Assembly: GCF_039522605.1 (NCBI RefSeq)
Contig: NZ_BAAADS010000012.1
Location: forward strand, 310,001 to 374,000
Origin: Lentibacillus siamensis
GTDB taxonomy: Bacteria; Bacillota; Bacilli; Bacillales; Amphibacillaceae
Reading direction: 5' to 3'
DNA length: 64,000 nt
Shown here: piece after piece, positions 22,532 through 31,720 of the stretch
Numbering within the stretch: the first letter of the stretch is position 1
How the letters are laid out: every line of letters starts with the position of its first letter
Notes under the pieces: generated by a model
What the model was told of the DNA's origin: nothing
The model's database searches: none
The model's input: the letters and a program-made list of their open reading frames with translations, nothing else
Translations under genes and position numbers: made by a program

Positions 22532-25096
22532 ATGTCGATTGCTGTAGAAAAGAGCAGAAATATCGATTTGCAAACATTAAACGCGGATATCAAATTATTT
22601 CCACAGGTTCATCCTGTGACAGATGACATGAAACTGACACATAAAGGAGTGTCCCGATTAGTCATGCTGGACAGGTATGCCTTTAAGGATACAGAGAAAA
22701 AGACATTAAAGGAAGGAGATTTCGTTGTCCTTACAGTGAAGGCGGATCCGAAATTCCCTGCCCGAGGATTAGGATATGTGAAATCTGTAAATTGGTCAAG
22801 CAAACAGGCAAAAATAAAGGTGGATGCAGAATTTTTATCTGTCCTGGACGAGGAAGATGAAGCGTCATCCGGAATTGTTACACGATCATTGGATGTAATC
22901 GACAAACCATTGGAAGTATTTTATGAACAAATTGCCAAGCGAAACGCTACTGGGCTGGCAAATGTAGAAACAACAGATGAAAAACAAAAGGAATGGTTCG
23001 AGAAATTTAATGATGAGCTCAGCAGGATGAATTTCATCCCGGCAGGTCGTGTGCTATATGGAGCTGGAACTGAGACGGATGTAACGTATTTTAATTGTTA
23101 TGTCATGCCTTATATCCGGGATTCCCGGGAAGGCATTTCCGACCACCGTAAACAGGTGATGGAAATAATGTCACGCGGTGGCGGGGTAGGAACGAATGGT
23201 TCTACATTAAGGCCGCGAAACACACTGGCAAGAGGAGTTAACGGTAAATCATCCGGGTCGGTATCATGGCTTGATGACATAGCCAAGCTTACACACCTGG
23301 TGGAACAGGGCGGTTCAAGGCGAGGCGCCCAAATGATCATGCTTGTGGATTCACATCCGGATGTAATGGAATTTATCATTTCAAAAATGCAGAACCCGCG
23401 TATTCTACGTTATTTGATTGAGAATACAGAAGATGAACAGATTAGGCAGTTAGCACAGGAGAAGCTGAATTTTAAGCCGTTAACTGAAACAGAATCTGAT
23501 TTATATCAGGGAATTCTTAATTATCGTTCCATGCCTGGACAGGGAGGATTTTCCCAGGCGGCGTTCAAAGAGGCGGAACAGAAACTGTTGACGGGCGGAA
23601 CATATACAGTTCATAATTCCGAATTTCTTACCGGTGCAAATATTTCCGTGTGTATTACAAAGGATTTGATGAAAGCAATCGAAAACGATGAAATGTATGA
23701 ACTGCGTTTTCCAGATGTGGAAAATTATACGCCAGAGGAAATGGCGGTGTATAATGACAAATGGCATGAAATCGGTGATGTTCGCGAATGGGAAGAGATG
23801 GGATATGGAGTACGTGTTTACCGCAGAGTTCGGGCGCGTGAATTATGGAACCTGATTAACATTTGTGCAACATATTCAGCTGAACCGGGAATATTTTATA
23901 TTGATAATGCCAACGAGATGACGAATGCCAGAGCCTATGGAGACCAGGTTGTTGCAACTAATCCATGTGGTGAACAACCACTTGCACCATATTCCGTATG
24001 TAATCTTGCAGCGGTTAATCTGGCTGAAATGGCTGATAAAGAAAATAAACAGGTTAACTTTGAAAAACTTAGACAAACCGTGAAAACGGGGGTTCGAATG
24101 CAGGATAACGTCATCGATGCCACACCATATTTTCTCGAAGAAAACAAAAAGCAGGCACTTGGTGAACGAAGAGTCGGTCTGGGTGTTATGGGACTTCATG
24201 ACTTATTGATTTACTGCGAAACTGAATACGGTTCTGCAGAAGGAAATAAATTGGTTGACCGGATTTTTGAAGCAATTGCAACCACTGCATACCGTGAATC
24301 AATCGAACTGGCAAAAGAAAAAGGAAGTTTTCCTTTTCTTGTTGGAAAAACAGATGAAGAAACCAGATCATTACGTGAAGCATTTATCAATACCGGCTAT
24401 ATGCAAAAGATGCCGGAAGATATCCGGGAGAATATTATGGAGAATGGAATCCGCAACTCGCACTTGTTAACAGTAGCTCCAACCGGGTCCACCGGTACAA
24501 TGGCAGGTGTATCAACCGGACTTGAGCCATATTTTTCATTCTCCTACTACAGAAGCGGACGACTTGGCAAGTTTATTGAGGTGAAAGCAGATATTGTTGA
24601 AGAATATCTGGATCGAAACCCTCAACAAGTTTCGGAAAATTTGCCGGGATTCTTTGTGACGGCAATGGATCTTGCGCCGGAAGCACATGCTGATACACAA
24701 TGTGTTATCCAGCGTTGGGTGGACAGTTCCATTTCCAAAACAGTTAACGCTCCAAAAGGATATACAGTGGATCAAGTGGAGAAAGTATACCGCAGATTAT
24801 ACAACGGCGGGGCAAAAGGCGGCACCGTTTATGTTGATGGGAGCCGTGACACCCAGGTTTTGACATTGAAGGCCGAAGAGAATTCATTTGGTGAACAAAC
24901 AGAACTTTTTGATGAAGATACGGAAAAGCCAAAAGTCGTGTTAATGGACACCATTCAGGAACTGGATAAAACGGATGTAACAATCGGCTCAGAAGTCGGC
25001 GATACGTGTCCGGTATGCCGAAAAGGCAGTGTGGAAGATATTGGCGGATGCAACACTTGTACAAGCTGTGGAGCTCAATTGAAATGCGGATTATAA
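22532..25096 (+). CDS. nrdJ: Vitamin B12-dependent (class II) ribonucleotide reductase
   Basis: An 854-residue class II ribonucleotide reductase, which uses adenosylcobalamin to generate the thiyl radical and reduce ribonucleotides with or without oxygen. Family blocks: FIPAGRVLYGAG, FNCYVMPYIRDS, GGVGTNGSTLRPR, the radical-Cys loop NPCGEQPLAPYSVCNLAAVN, and VAPTGSTGTMAGVSTG. The tail has CPVCRKGS...CNTCTSCGAQLKCGL, a Cys-rich redox/zinc segment. Start ATG 22532 is 8 bases after AAGGGGC; ATG 22526 is only 2 bases after it. In B. subtilis the lipoyl-transferase gene lipM (yqhM) occupies this slot, so nrdJ replaces it locally. Confidence 0.94.
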   Translation: MSIAVEKSRNIDLQTLNADIKLFPQVHPVTDDMKLTHKGVSRLVMLDRYAFKDTEKKTLKEGDFVVLTVKADPKFPARGLGYVKSVNWSSKQAKIKVDAEFLSVLDEEDEASSGIVTRSLDVIDKPLEVFYEQIAKRNATGLANVETTDEKQKEWFEKFNDELSRMNFIPAGRVLYGAGTETDVTYFNCYVMPYIRDSREGISDHRKQVMEIMSRGGGVGTNGSTLRPRNTLARGVNGKSSGSVSWLDDIAKLTHLVEQGGSRRGAQMIMLVDSHPDVMEFIISKMQNPRILRYLIENTEDEQIRQLAQEKLNFKPLTETESDLYQGILNYRSMPGQGGFSQAAFKEAEQKLLTGGTYTVHNSEFLTGANISVCITKDLMKAIENDEMYELRFPDVENYTPEEMAVYNDKWHEIGDVREWEEMGYGVRVYRRVRARELWNLINICATYSAEPGIFYIDNANEMTNARAYGDQVVATNPCGEQPLAPYSVCNLAAVNLAEMADKENKQVNFEKLRQTVKTGVRMQDNVIDATPYFLEENKKQALGERRVGLGVMGLHDLLIYCETEYGSAEGNKLVDRIFEAIATTAYRESIELAKEKGSFPFLVGKTDEETRSLREAFINTGYMQKMPEDIRENIMENGIRNSHLLTVAPTGSTGTMAGVSTGLEPYFSFSYYRSGRLGKFIEVKADIVEEYLDRNPQQVSENLPGFFVTAMDLAPEAHADTQCVIQRWVDSSISKTVNAPKGYTVDQVEKVYRRLYNGGAKGGTVYVDGSRDTQVLTLKAEENSFGEQTELFDEDTEKPKVVLMDTIQELDKTDVTIGSEVGDTCPVCRKGSVEDIGGCNTCTSCGAQLKCGL

Positions 25097-25104
25097 GCAT
25101 TTGC

Positions 25105-25138
25105 GGGAGAACGGATAATTTCCGTTCTCCTTTATTTA
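25105..25138 (+). terminator. Terminator of nrdJ
   Basis: GGAGAACGGA and TCCGTTCTCC form a perfect 10-bp stem with a TAATT-type loop, followed by TTTATTT. Confidence 0.85.
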
Positions 25139-25299
25139 AAGAAATGGGAAAAACTTTTCCAACGTCATCCTGTCATATACAAAGGGGATAATGCCCGCAT
25201 TTCCTATAGTTTGCCTAATATTTGTGATTCCTGTATGCTCTTTACTAAGAAACATTGTTGTACATACTAAAAATTTATTCATTGAAATGAGCTGATAAC

Positions 25300-25719
25300 A
25301 TGCCAACTCCGAGTATGGAAGATTACATCGAACAGATATACAATTTGATTGAGTCCAAAGGTTACGCACGTGTATCGGACATTGCTGAAGCACTGGAAGT
25401 TCATCCATCTTCTGTGACAAAAATGGTTCAAAAACTGGATAAAGATGAATATTTGAATTATGAAAAATACAGAGGATTCATTTTAACAGCGAAAGGCAAA
25501 AAAATTGGCGAACGTCTCGTGTTCCGTCATGAATTGTTGGAAGATTTCCTTGAGATAATCGGGGTGGATGAAGATAAAGTTTATGAAGATGTGGAAGGTA
25601 TTGAACATCATCTTAGCTGGACTTCCATCGACCGAATAGGTGACTTGGTGCAATATTTCAAAGAAGATGAGCAACGAATTACAGACTTACGGCATGTTCA
25701 ACTGAACAAGGAAAAATGA
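25300..25719 (+). CDS. mntR: Manganese-responsive transcriptional regulator MntR
   Basis: A 139-residue DtxR-family repressor. A winged helix (residues 4-71) precedes the dimerisation/metal domain. All metal ligands of B. subtilis MntR are present at identical positions: Asp8, Glu11, His77, Glu99, Glu102 and His103, so Mn2+ selectivity is expected. The protein lacks the SH3-like domain of iron-sensing DtxR. It would repress manganese uptake genes (mntH, mntABCD), none of which are in the window. The ribosome site (TGAGC) is weak. Confidence 0.95.
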   Translation: MPTPSMEDYIEQIYNLIESKGYARVSDIAEALEVHPSSVTKMVQKLDKDEYLNYEKYRGFILTAKGKKIGERLVFRHELLEDFLEIIGVDEDKVYEDVEGIEHHLSWTSIDRIGDLVQYFKEDEQRITDLRHVQLNKEK

Positions 25720-25794
25720 TTTGTACTTGTACATCAGTTCTAAACCAGCTGTTGTTTTCTTAAAATGATAGAAAGCACATCTGGGAGGTTACTC

Positions 25795-26682
25795 ATGAAA
25801 ATTGATGCTGTTTTTTCCGGCGGGGGTGTAAAGGCATATGCCTTAATAGGGGCATTACAAAGTATTGATGAGAACAATCTGGCATTTGAACGTGTTGCCG
25901 GAACTTCTGCAGGAGCAATAATGGCTGCTTTCATTGCAGCAGGCTTCCGCACGAAGGATATCGGTGAGCTTATCCAGGATTTGGATATTCAAAAATTATT
26001 GGATCCACCAAAAATAAGTTCTATCATTCCGATTACAAAGTGGCTTTTTTTGTACTTTCGCATGGGCCTGTATAAAGGGGACAGACTGGAAAAATGGTTG
26101 TATACCCAATTGGCAAAAAAAGAAATCTATACGTTCAATGATTTAAATCAGGACAGTCTGAAAGTGGTTGTCAGTGATATTTCACTGGGAAAAATGGTCA
26201 TTATCCCTGATGATTTGCAGCGAATCTACGGGATTGACCCGAAATACTTTCCAGTCTCTAAAGCTGTCAGAATGAGTGCGGGGTACCCGTATTTTTTTGT
26301 TCCAAAGAAATTACCGGGGCAATCGAAACGGAAAAGTCTTATAGTTGATGGTGGACTGCTCAGTAATTTCCCATTGTGGATTTTCGAAAATGAAAGCAAG
26401 GAACAGGTTCGCCCGGTCCTGGGAATTAAGCTCAGCGCGTATTCCGGGAAACAGGAACCGCGAAAAATCAGCAATGCACTGGATATGTTCCATGCTCTTT
26501 TTTCCACTATGCTGCAAGCGCACGATGCACGCTATATTTCATCTTCACATACGAATAATATTTTATTTATTCCTGTAAAACAGGTTGCATCGATGAATTT
26601 TGCGATTGGTGAGACGGAAAAGGAACGATTAATAAGACAGGGAAGAGAACGAGCAACGGAGTTTTTGAAAAAATGGCCATAA
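25795..26682 (+). CDS. yqhO: Patatin-like phospholipase family protein YqhO
   Basis: A 295-residue patatin-type serine hydrolase. The oxyanion loop GGGVKAYAL is at residues 9-17, nucleophile Ser38 in GTSAG and catalytic Asp185 in VDGG. This Ser-Asp dyad suggests acyl-ester (phospholipid) hydrolysis; the real substrate is unknown. ATG 25795 has GGGAGG; the frame is open 10 codons upstream without need. It follows mntR by 75 bases, as in B. subtilis. Confidence 0.88.
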   Translation: MKIDAVFSGGGVKAYALIGALQSIDENNLAFERVAGTSAGAIMAAFIAAGFRTKDIGELIQDLDIQKLLDPPKISSIIPITKWLFLYFRMGLYKGDRLEKWLYTQLAKKEIYTFNDLNQDSLKVVVSDISLGKMVIIPDDLQRIYGIDPKYFPVSKAVRMSAGYPYFFVPKKLPGQSKRKSLIVDGGLLSNFPLWIFENESKEQVRPVLGIKLSAYSGKQEPRKISNALDMFHALFSTMLQAHDARYISSSHTNNILFIPVKQVASMNFAIGETEKERLIRQGRERATEFLKKWP

Positions 26683-26718
26683 AAAAACCAAGCCATTCAG
26701 AAACTAGCTCGGTCTTTT
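26683..26718. terminator. Weak hairpin between convergent yqhO and yqhP
   Basis: AAAACCAAGC and GCTCGGTCTTTT can pair imperfectly around CATTCAGAAACTA, with A and T runs outside. Confidence 0.5.
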
Positions 26719-27071
26719 CGTTTTGATTTATTGCCATCAATTACGCGCAAATGGGAAGCACGCTTGTGTTTCCTTTTTTTATGCTGGAAAGGTTTGGTTC
26801 GATTGGATGATCCAGATTTTGGTTTTGCCTTTGTGTTTGCATATTTCGCTTTGGATTGCTTGACTGCCTGCTTAAATTTTCTGGAGTCACTTGTTGGATT
26901 GCGTTTTTTCACCAGAACAAAATAGACAAGTGCAGAAATGGCAGCACCAAACGCAAGCATCAGCAATACCGTAATAAGAAAGGACGCTGTATTTGTAAAT
27001 AGCTGTGAAACTACTCCGATAACAGCAAGACCAATGACTGTATAAACAACGATCGAAAATTTATTATTCAT
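26697..27071 (-). CDS. yqhP: YqhP-like membrane protein with basic C-terminal tail
   Basis: A 124-residue protein with two membrane helices (residues about 7-25 and 30-55), then a strongly basic tail (55-124) rich in Lys, Arg, Ser and Gly (FKQAVKQSKAKYANTKAKPK; KHKRASHLRV). It fits the YqhP/SA1362 type by layout and position. The tail could contact anionic lipids or nucleic acid; no function is known. ATG 27071 has AAAGGAGGAT; the frame's upstream extension has none. Its stop lies inside the hairpin shared with yqhO. Confidence 0.72.
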   Translation of the reverse strand: MNNKFSIVVYTVIGLAVIGVVSQLFTNTASFLITVLLMLAFGAAISALVYFVLVKKRNPTSDSRKFKQAVKQSKAKYANTKAKPKSGSSNRTKPFQHKKRKHKRASHLRVIDGNKSKRKDRASF

Positions 27072-27344
27072 CAGTACATCCTCCTTTCGCATTTAGCCCC
27101 TTTATATTCTATATACCACATTTTCTTCATTTTATAGCATTACTTTTATAATAAATGCACATTTTTACATTATTACCTCTCAAAAACATTATATGCATTA
27201 TTACTATTATTTCCCATTTATTTAAAAATAAACAATTCAACCCCTTTACATATTATTTTACTAGAAAAGTGCCCGTAAAACTAGTTATAAAAGCCATGAT
27301 TTGATTTGGTTCATTTGGTAACACTAAAAATGGAGGTGGAAAGA

Positions 27345-27854
27345 ATGAAAGTTGATAAAGAACTTAGTCAAAATAATCGGGAAGAATCCATGTCCGTTAC
27401 AGCAAAATCTCTTGTTACAGGGTTTGCGGGCGGTTTAATCTGGAGTACCCTGGGTTTAATTATGTATTTTTTCAGTTTCTCGGAAGTAGCTCCCAGAAGT
27501 TTTGTTCTACGTTCCTGGAACACGGCTGAATGGACAAGTGGCTGGCTGGGCAATGTTCTCTCAATTATTATTATCGGCTTACTGTCACTCATCAGTGCAT
27601 TTATTTACTATGGATTGTTCCGGAAAGTTAATACACTCTGGATGGGAGCCGCATTCGGAATTGTTTTGTGGGTTATTATCTTTTTTGTCCTTCAGCCGGT
27701 TTATCCAAATGTTCCCGATCTTGTGAATTTAAACAGTTATACAATTGTTTCAACCATTTGCCTGTATATTCTTTATGGAACCTTTGTTGGTTATTCCATT
27801 TCATATGATTATGCTGACACAGTCAAAAAAGATGAACAGCAAAAGGAAAACTAA
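27345..27854 (+). CDS. yqhR: YqhR family membrane protein
   Basis: A 169-residue protein with four hydrophobic segments (about 18-42, 66-90, 97-115, 129-152) and charged termini, matching YqhR in size and position. No catalytic residues are evident. ATG 27345 follows GGAGGTGG. It lies just upstream of aroQ. The gene yqhQ, which precedes it in B. subtilis, is absent here. The function is unknown. Confidence 0.78.
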   Translation: MKVDKELSQNNREESMSVTAKSLVTGFAGGLIWSTLGLIMYFFSFSEVAPRSFVLRSWNTAEWTSGWLGNVLSIIIIGLLSLISAFIYYGLFRKVNTLWMGAAFGIVLWVIIFFVLQPVYPNVPDLVNLNSYTIVSTICLYILYGTFVGYSISYDYADTVKKDEQQKEN

Positions 27855-27934
27855 AATTCAAACAATTATTCAAATGCGATTGTTTATGATAAACTGTACT
27901 AGTCTGATTATATACAAGGGAATGGAATAATGTT

Positions 27935-28363
27935 ATGAAACGTCTTTTGTTGTTGAACGGCCCAAACATTAATTTGCTGGGAAAACGGGAAGAAGAATAC
28001 TATGGTGAATTTACAATGCAGCATATCGAAGAAAATCTGGCCGCATTGGTTACGGCGCACGGGTTTAAACTGGACACCCGGCAATCCAATCATGAAGGCA
28101 GACTGGTTGATTATCTTCAGGAAGCAAATGGAGAATATGAAGGGATCATATTTAATCCTGCTGCATATACACATACCAGTATTGCGCTTCGTGATTGCAT
28201 TAAGGCGATTGAAACTCCTGTGATTGAAGTACATATTTCCAACGTGCACAGCAGGGAGGAATTTCGTCGCCATTCTATGCTGGCGCCTGTTTGCTATGGC
28301 CAAATCGTTGGGTTGGGGGTTTCAGGCTACCGGCTGGCTGCGATGGCATTCATGGACTGTTAA
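27935..28363 (+). CDS. aroQ: Type II 3-dehydroquinate dehydratase
   Basis: A 142-residue type II dehydroquinase, which dehydrates 3-dehydroquinate to 3-dehydroshikimate. The N-terminal LLLNGPNINLLGKREEEYYG contains the Asn and the catalytic Arg/Tyr of the flexible loop. Later blocks are QSNHEGRLVD, FNPAAYTHTSIALRD (general-acid His) and EVHISNVHSREEFRRHS. Its stop codon TAA is the first triplet of an intergenic repeat. It complements aroK at 14 kb in the same pathway. Confidence 0.95.
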   Translation: MKRLLLLNGPNINLLGKREEEYYGEFTMQHIEENLAALVTAHGFKLDTRQSNHEGRLVDYLQEANGEYEGIIFNPAAYTHTSIALRDCIKAIETPVIEVHISNVHSREEFRRHSMLAPVCYGQIVGLGVSGYRLAAMAFMDC

Positions 28364-28423
28364 GAAAGCATAATACTTTTTTACCGCATAAGTGCAACCT
28401 ACAGAAAGGGTTAGTTTTCTAAA
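28361..28423 (+). repeat. Intergenic structured repeat, copy 3 (shortened)
   Basis: TAAGAAAG...CTTTTTTA forms the first hairpin, then CCGCATAAGTGCAAC, a reduced hairpin AACC...GGTT and AGTTTTCTAA. The ends and the TGCATARGTGCAAC core match copy 1 at 35452; the second hairpin is shortened. It begins with the aroQ stop codon and ends just before the yqhT ribosome site. Confidence 0.7.
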
Positions 28424-28444
28424 AAATTGGGGAGGAATGATGGC

Positions 28445-29506
28445 GTGAATAAGATTGAAAAATTGCGAAAATCATTAGGGGAAAATAATCTGGATGCGAT
28501 ATTAATTACAAGCCCTTATAACAGAAGATATATAACGAATTTTACCGGAACTGCCGGAGTGGCAATTGTCAGCATGAATGACTCCAGGTTTGTCACAGAT
28601 TTTCGATACATAGAACAAGCAACTGAACAAGCTGCTGATTTTAAAATTGTTGAGCATAAAAAACCAATTCATCAAGTTATAAATGAACAGTTAAAGGAAT
28701 TAGGTGTTCAAAAGGTCGGTTTTGAAAAAGATCATGTAACATTCTCCACGTATGAGCTGTACGAAAAAACAATGGATGTTAAACTTGTTCCTGTAAGCGG
28801 ACTTGTTGAGGAACTTCGGCTGATCAAAACAGCGGAAGAATTGGACGTTTTGAAGCAGGCAGCCAATATAGCAGAAGATGCTTTTTCACATATCCAAGCC
28901 TATATTAAACCAGGTGTAAAAGAAATCGATATTTCGAATGAACTGGAATTTTACATGCGTAAACTGGGGGCTGAATCATCCAGTTTTGATACGATTGTCG
29001 CTTCCGGCTATCGTGGTGCATTACCGCACGGTGTTGCTTCTGATAAAAAAATACAATCCGGTGAACTGATAACATTGGATTTTGGTGCATATTACAATGG
29101 ATATTGTTCGGACATCACCCGTACTGTCGCAGTTGGCGAATTGGATGATGAGCAAATGGAGATATACAATATTGTTCAGGAAGCGCAAAAAAGAGGTGTA
29201 GAGGGACTAAAACCTGGGATGACCGGAATAGAGGCTGATGCACTGACCCGGGATTATATTACCGAAAAGGGATACGGTGAATATTTCGGACATTCCACTG
29301 GTCATGGTGTCGGATTGGAAGTTCATGAAGGACCCGGACTTTCCTTCAGATCAGAGAAAAAATTAGCACCCGGCATGGTCGTAACCGTAGAACCGGGAAT
29401 TTATGTACCTGAAGTAGCCGGATGCAGGATTGAAGATGATATTGTTATTACTGAAAAGGGCTATGAGCGTTTAACATTAGCTCCAAAAGAACTAATTACT
29501 TTATAG
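28445..29506 (+). CDS. yqhT: M24-family Xaa-Pro dipeptidase/aminopeptidase
   Basis: A 353-residue pita-bread metallopeptidase. A creatinase-like N-terminal domain spans residues 1-125 and an M24 catalytic domain 130-353. Metal ligands are seen in LDFGAYYNGYCSDITRT (two Asp), the GHSTGHGVGLEVHEGP block (His), VTVEPGIY (Glu) and GCRIEDDI (Glu). It probably removes N-terminal residues before proline. The start is GTG 28445 (MNKIEKLRK), 10 bases after GGGGAGG; no in-frame ATG exists near it. It is followed 18 bases later by efp, whose product handles proline-rich translation stalls. Confidence 0.92.
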   Translation: MNKIEKLRKSLGENNLDAILITSPYNRRYITNFTGTAGVAIVSMNDSRFVTDFRYIEQATEQAADFKIVEHKKPIHQVINEQLKELGVQKVGFEKDHVTFSTYELYEKTMDVKLVPVSGLVEELRLIKTAEELDVLKQAANIAEDAFSHIQAYIKPGVKEIDISNELEFYMRKLGAESSSFDTIVASGYRGALPHGVASDKKIQSGELITLDFGAYYNGYCSDITRTVAVGELDDEQMEIYNIVQEAQKRGVEGLKPGMTGIEADALTRDYITEKGYGEYFGHSTGHGVGLEVHEGPGLSFRSEKKLAPGMVVTVEPGIYVPEVAGCRIEDDIVITEKGYERLTLAPKELITL

Positions 29507-29524
29507 TGTCGAGGAGGATTTTGC

Positions 29525-30082
29525 ATGATATCGGTAAACGATTTTAAAACTGGTTTAACTATTGAAGTGGAGAATGAAATATGGCAGGTTATGGATTTTC
29601 AACATGTAAAACCAGGAAAAGGTGCTGCGTTTGTTCGCTCAAAACTCCGTAATTTACGAAATGGCAATATTCAGGAAAAAACGTTTCGTGGCGGGGAAAA
29701 AGTAAACCGGGCACATATTGAAAATAATAAAATGCAATATTTATACGCATCTGGGGATACGCACGCATTTATGGATACGAATACGTATGAACAGCTTGAA
29801 CTTCAGACGAGTCAAATTAAAGATCAATTGAACTATATGAAAGAAAATATGGAAGTTTCTGTTGTCACGTACGAAGGTGAGGTACTCGGAGTTCAACTCC
29901 CGAATAACGTTGAACTCACAGTAACTGAAACCGAACCCGGAGTAAAAGGTGATACGGCCAGCGGCGGTTCAAAACCGGCAACAATGGAGACCGGTTTGAT
30001 TGTCCAAGTTCCATTCTTTGTCAATCAGGGCGAGGTTTTGGTTATCAATACTGCGGATGGCAAATATGTTTCAAGGGCATAA
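29525..30082 (+). CDS. efp: Translation elongation factor P
   Basis: A 185-residue EF-P with three beta-barrel domains: KOW-like 1-64, OB 65-127, and C-terminal OB 128-185 (TVTETEPGVKGDTASGG). It binds between the P and E sites and relieves stalling at polyproline. The tip loop PGKGAAF carries Lys32, the residue that receives 5-aminopentanol in B. subtilis; the YmfI/GsaB-type modification genes are not in the window. The ribosome site is GAGGA. Confidence 0.96.
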   Translation: MISVNDFKTGLTIEVENEIWQVMDFQHVKPGKGAAFVRSKLRNLRNGNIQEKTFRGGEKVNRAHIENNKMQYLYASGDTHAFMDTNTYEQLELQTSQIKDQLNYMKENMEVSVVTYEGEVLGVQLPNNVELTVTETEPGVKGDTASGGSKPATMETGLIVQVPFFVNQGEVLVINTADGKYVSRA

Positions 30083-30097
30083 ATTAGATAGTTTCAA

Positions 30098-30136
30098 CGT
30101 CGAAGAGCGGTCCAATCGGGCTGCTCTTTTTTTATG
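30098..30136 (+). terminator. Terminator of efp
   Basis: AAGAGCGGTCC and GGGCTGCTCTT pair with small mismatches around AATC, followed by TTTTTTT. Confidence 0.8.
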
Positions 30137-30206
30137 TCCAGGAAATAGTTTGTCCGTTGCTAAACGGGCGCTTCCACTCTTCCTCTGTACAATCATTTCG
30201 CTTCTG

Positions 30207-30234
30207 TCATATTTTAATGGGACAAACATACATT
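30207..30234 (+). promoter_or_regulatory. Sigma-E promoter of the spoIIIA operon
   Basis: TCATATT at 30207-30213 matches the sigma-E -35 KMATATT. CATACATT at 30227-30234 matches the -10 CATACANT exactly. The spacer is 13 bases. It lies 33 bases before spoIIIAA, so mother-cell expression during engulfment is expected, as known for this operon. Confidence 0.85.
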
Positions 30235-30266
30235 TATAAAAAAGCTTATTTCAGTGAGGTAATACA

Positions 30267-31193
30267 ATGGAAGAAATTTTACGATTATTCCCGGATTCAA
30301 TCAAAAAGGTGATTGAGCGGCATACATTGCACCGTCAGCATGCATTACAGGAAATTCGAGTTCGGTTGTTTCGGCCGATTGAACTTATTTTTGATGGGCA
30401 TGCGGAATGGCTGAAATCAACCATACCTTATAAGCGGGATGGTGTGCATATATTAAATCAGATAAGTGATTTTTCACTTTATCGGATGGAGGATGAGCTC
30501 CGCGAAGGATACGTTACTATTGAAGGAGGGCACCGAGTCGGGCTCGCCGGAAAAGTCAATACACTGAATGGATCGGTTAAAGCAATTCAGCATATTGCCT
30601 ATTTTAATATACGAATTGCCAAACAAAAAATTGGTTGCGCGGAAAAACTAATACCCTTTCTTCATCAGGAAAGTTACCTGAATACGCTTATTGTGGGGCC
30701 GCCACAGTCGGGTAAAACTACTCTGATACGTGATGTTATTCGATTGATATCTACCGGATGGGGCCGAAATGTCGGATATAAAGTAGGTGTTATTGATGAA
30801 AGATCCGAAATAGCCGGTTCTAAAAAGGGGGTCCCCCAACATGATATTGGCTTGCGGACCGATGTTATGGATGCATGTCCAAAAGCTGAGGGAATGATGA
30901 TGATGATTCGCTCCATGTCCCCTGAAATACTGGCGGTAGACGAAATAGGCGGAAATTCTGATGTCGAAGCGCTGATGGAAGCGATTAATGCGGGAGTTAC
31001 CATTATGTGCACAATCCACGGAAAGTCGCTTGCAGAATTACAGAAGAGACCGTCACTAAAAGTTTTATTTCAGGCAGATATTTTTCAACGTGTAGTTATT
31101 TTGGACAGATATGGACAACCTGGGCAACTCCACCAAATCATGAACCAGCGGGGTGAAACAATATACAGAGAAACCGGGGTGCTTGGAAGATGA
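30267..31193 (+). CDS. spoIIIAA: Stage III sporulation protein AA (secretion-type ATPase)
   Basis: A 308-residue AAA-type ATPase related to type II/IV secretion motors. Walker A GPPQSGKTTLIRDV is near residues 147-160, with a Walker B-like EILAVDEIGG near 213-222. It is proposed to energise the SpoIIIA-SpoIIQ channel between mother cell and forespore. GTGAGG site; the end overlaps spoIIIAB by 4 bases (ATGA). Confidence 0.95.
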   Translation: MEEILRLFPDSIKKVIERHTLHRQHALQEIRVRLFRPIELIFDGHAEWLKSTIPYKRDGVHILNQISDFSLYRMEDELREGYVTIEGGHRVGLAGKVNTLNGSVKAIQHIAYFNIRIAKQKIGCAEKLIPFLHQESYLNTLIVGPPQSGKTTLIRDVIRLISTGWGRNVGYKVGVIDERSEIAGSKKGVPQHDIGLRTDVMDACPKAEGMMMMIRSMSPEILAVDEIGGNSDVEALMEAINAGVTIMCTIHGKSLAELQKRPSLKVLFQADIFQRVVILDRYGQPGQLHQIMNQRGETIYRETGVLGR

Positions 31194-31702
31194 AGTGGAT
31201 AGGAGCAATGCTGCTGATCGGCACAACTACATGGGCAGGTTTTCAAATCAGTAAAAGACTGAATGAGCGGCCTAAACATATCAGACAAATGAAAAATGCA
31301 TTGCAAATTCTGGAGGCAGAGATTTTGTACAGTCAGTTGTCGCTAAAAGATGCTTTTATGACTATTTCCAAACAAATTCCAGAGCCAGTCAGCTCATTCT
31401 TTGAAACTGCCGCACTCTCACTTGAAGAAAAAAATACTGATTTGTTCAGTATGTGGAATCAACGGTTGATTGAACTCTTTACCTCATCCGCATTAGGTGG
31501 AAATGAACATGAAATCCTTAAACAATTTGGCAGAACACTTGGTCAGCATGACTTTGACCAGCAACAAAAACATATTCAGCTTACAATTAAACATCTGGAC
31601 CGTGAGCTGGAGGACGCTAGGGACAATCAGTTTAAATATGGCAAAATGGCTAAAAGCTTGGGCTTGCTGAGCGGCTTATTCATTGTATTATTGCTCATTT
31701 AG
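31190..31702 (+). CDS. spoIIIAB: Stage III sporulation protein AB
   Basis: A 170-residue protein with an N-terminal membrane helix (residues 3-19), a helical GspF-like soluble body and a C-terminal hydrophobic helix (about 154-170). It matches SpoIIIAB, thought to be the membrane platform partner of the SpoIIIAA ATPase. ATG overlaps the spoIIIAA stop. Confidence 0.93.
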   Translation: MKWIGAMLLIGTTTWAGFQISKRLNERPKHIRQMKNALQILEAEILYSQLSLKDAFMTISKQIPEPVSSFFETAALSLEEKNTDLFSMWNQRLIELFTSSALGGNEHEILKQFGRTLGQHDFDQQQKHIQLTIKHLDRELEDARDNQFKYGKMAKSLGLLSGLFIVLLLI

Positions 31703-31720
31703 GAAGAAAGGGGAACATCC

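Noticed and set aside
25208..25227. MntR operator (TTTGCCT) before mntR
   Set aside because: Only the left half resembles the MntR site; the right half does not form the palindrome.
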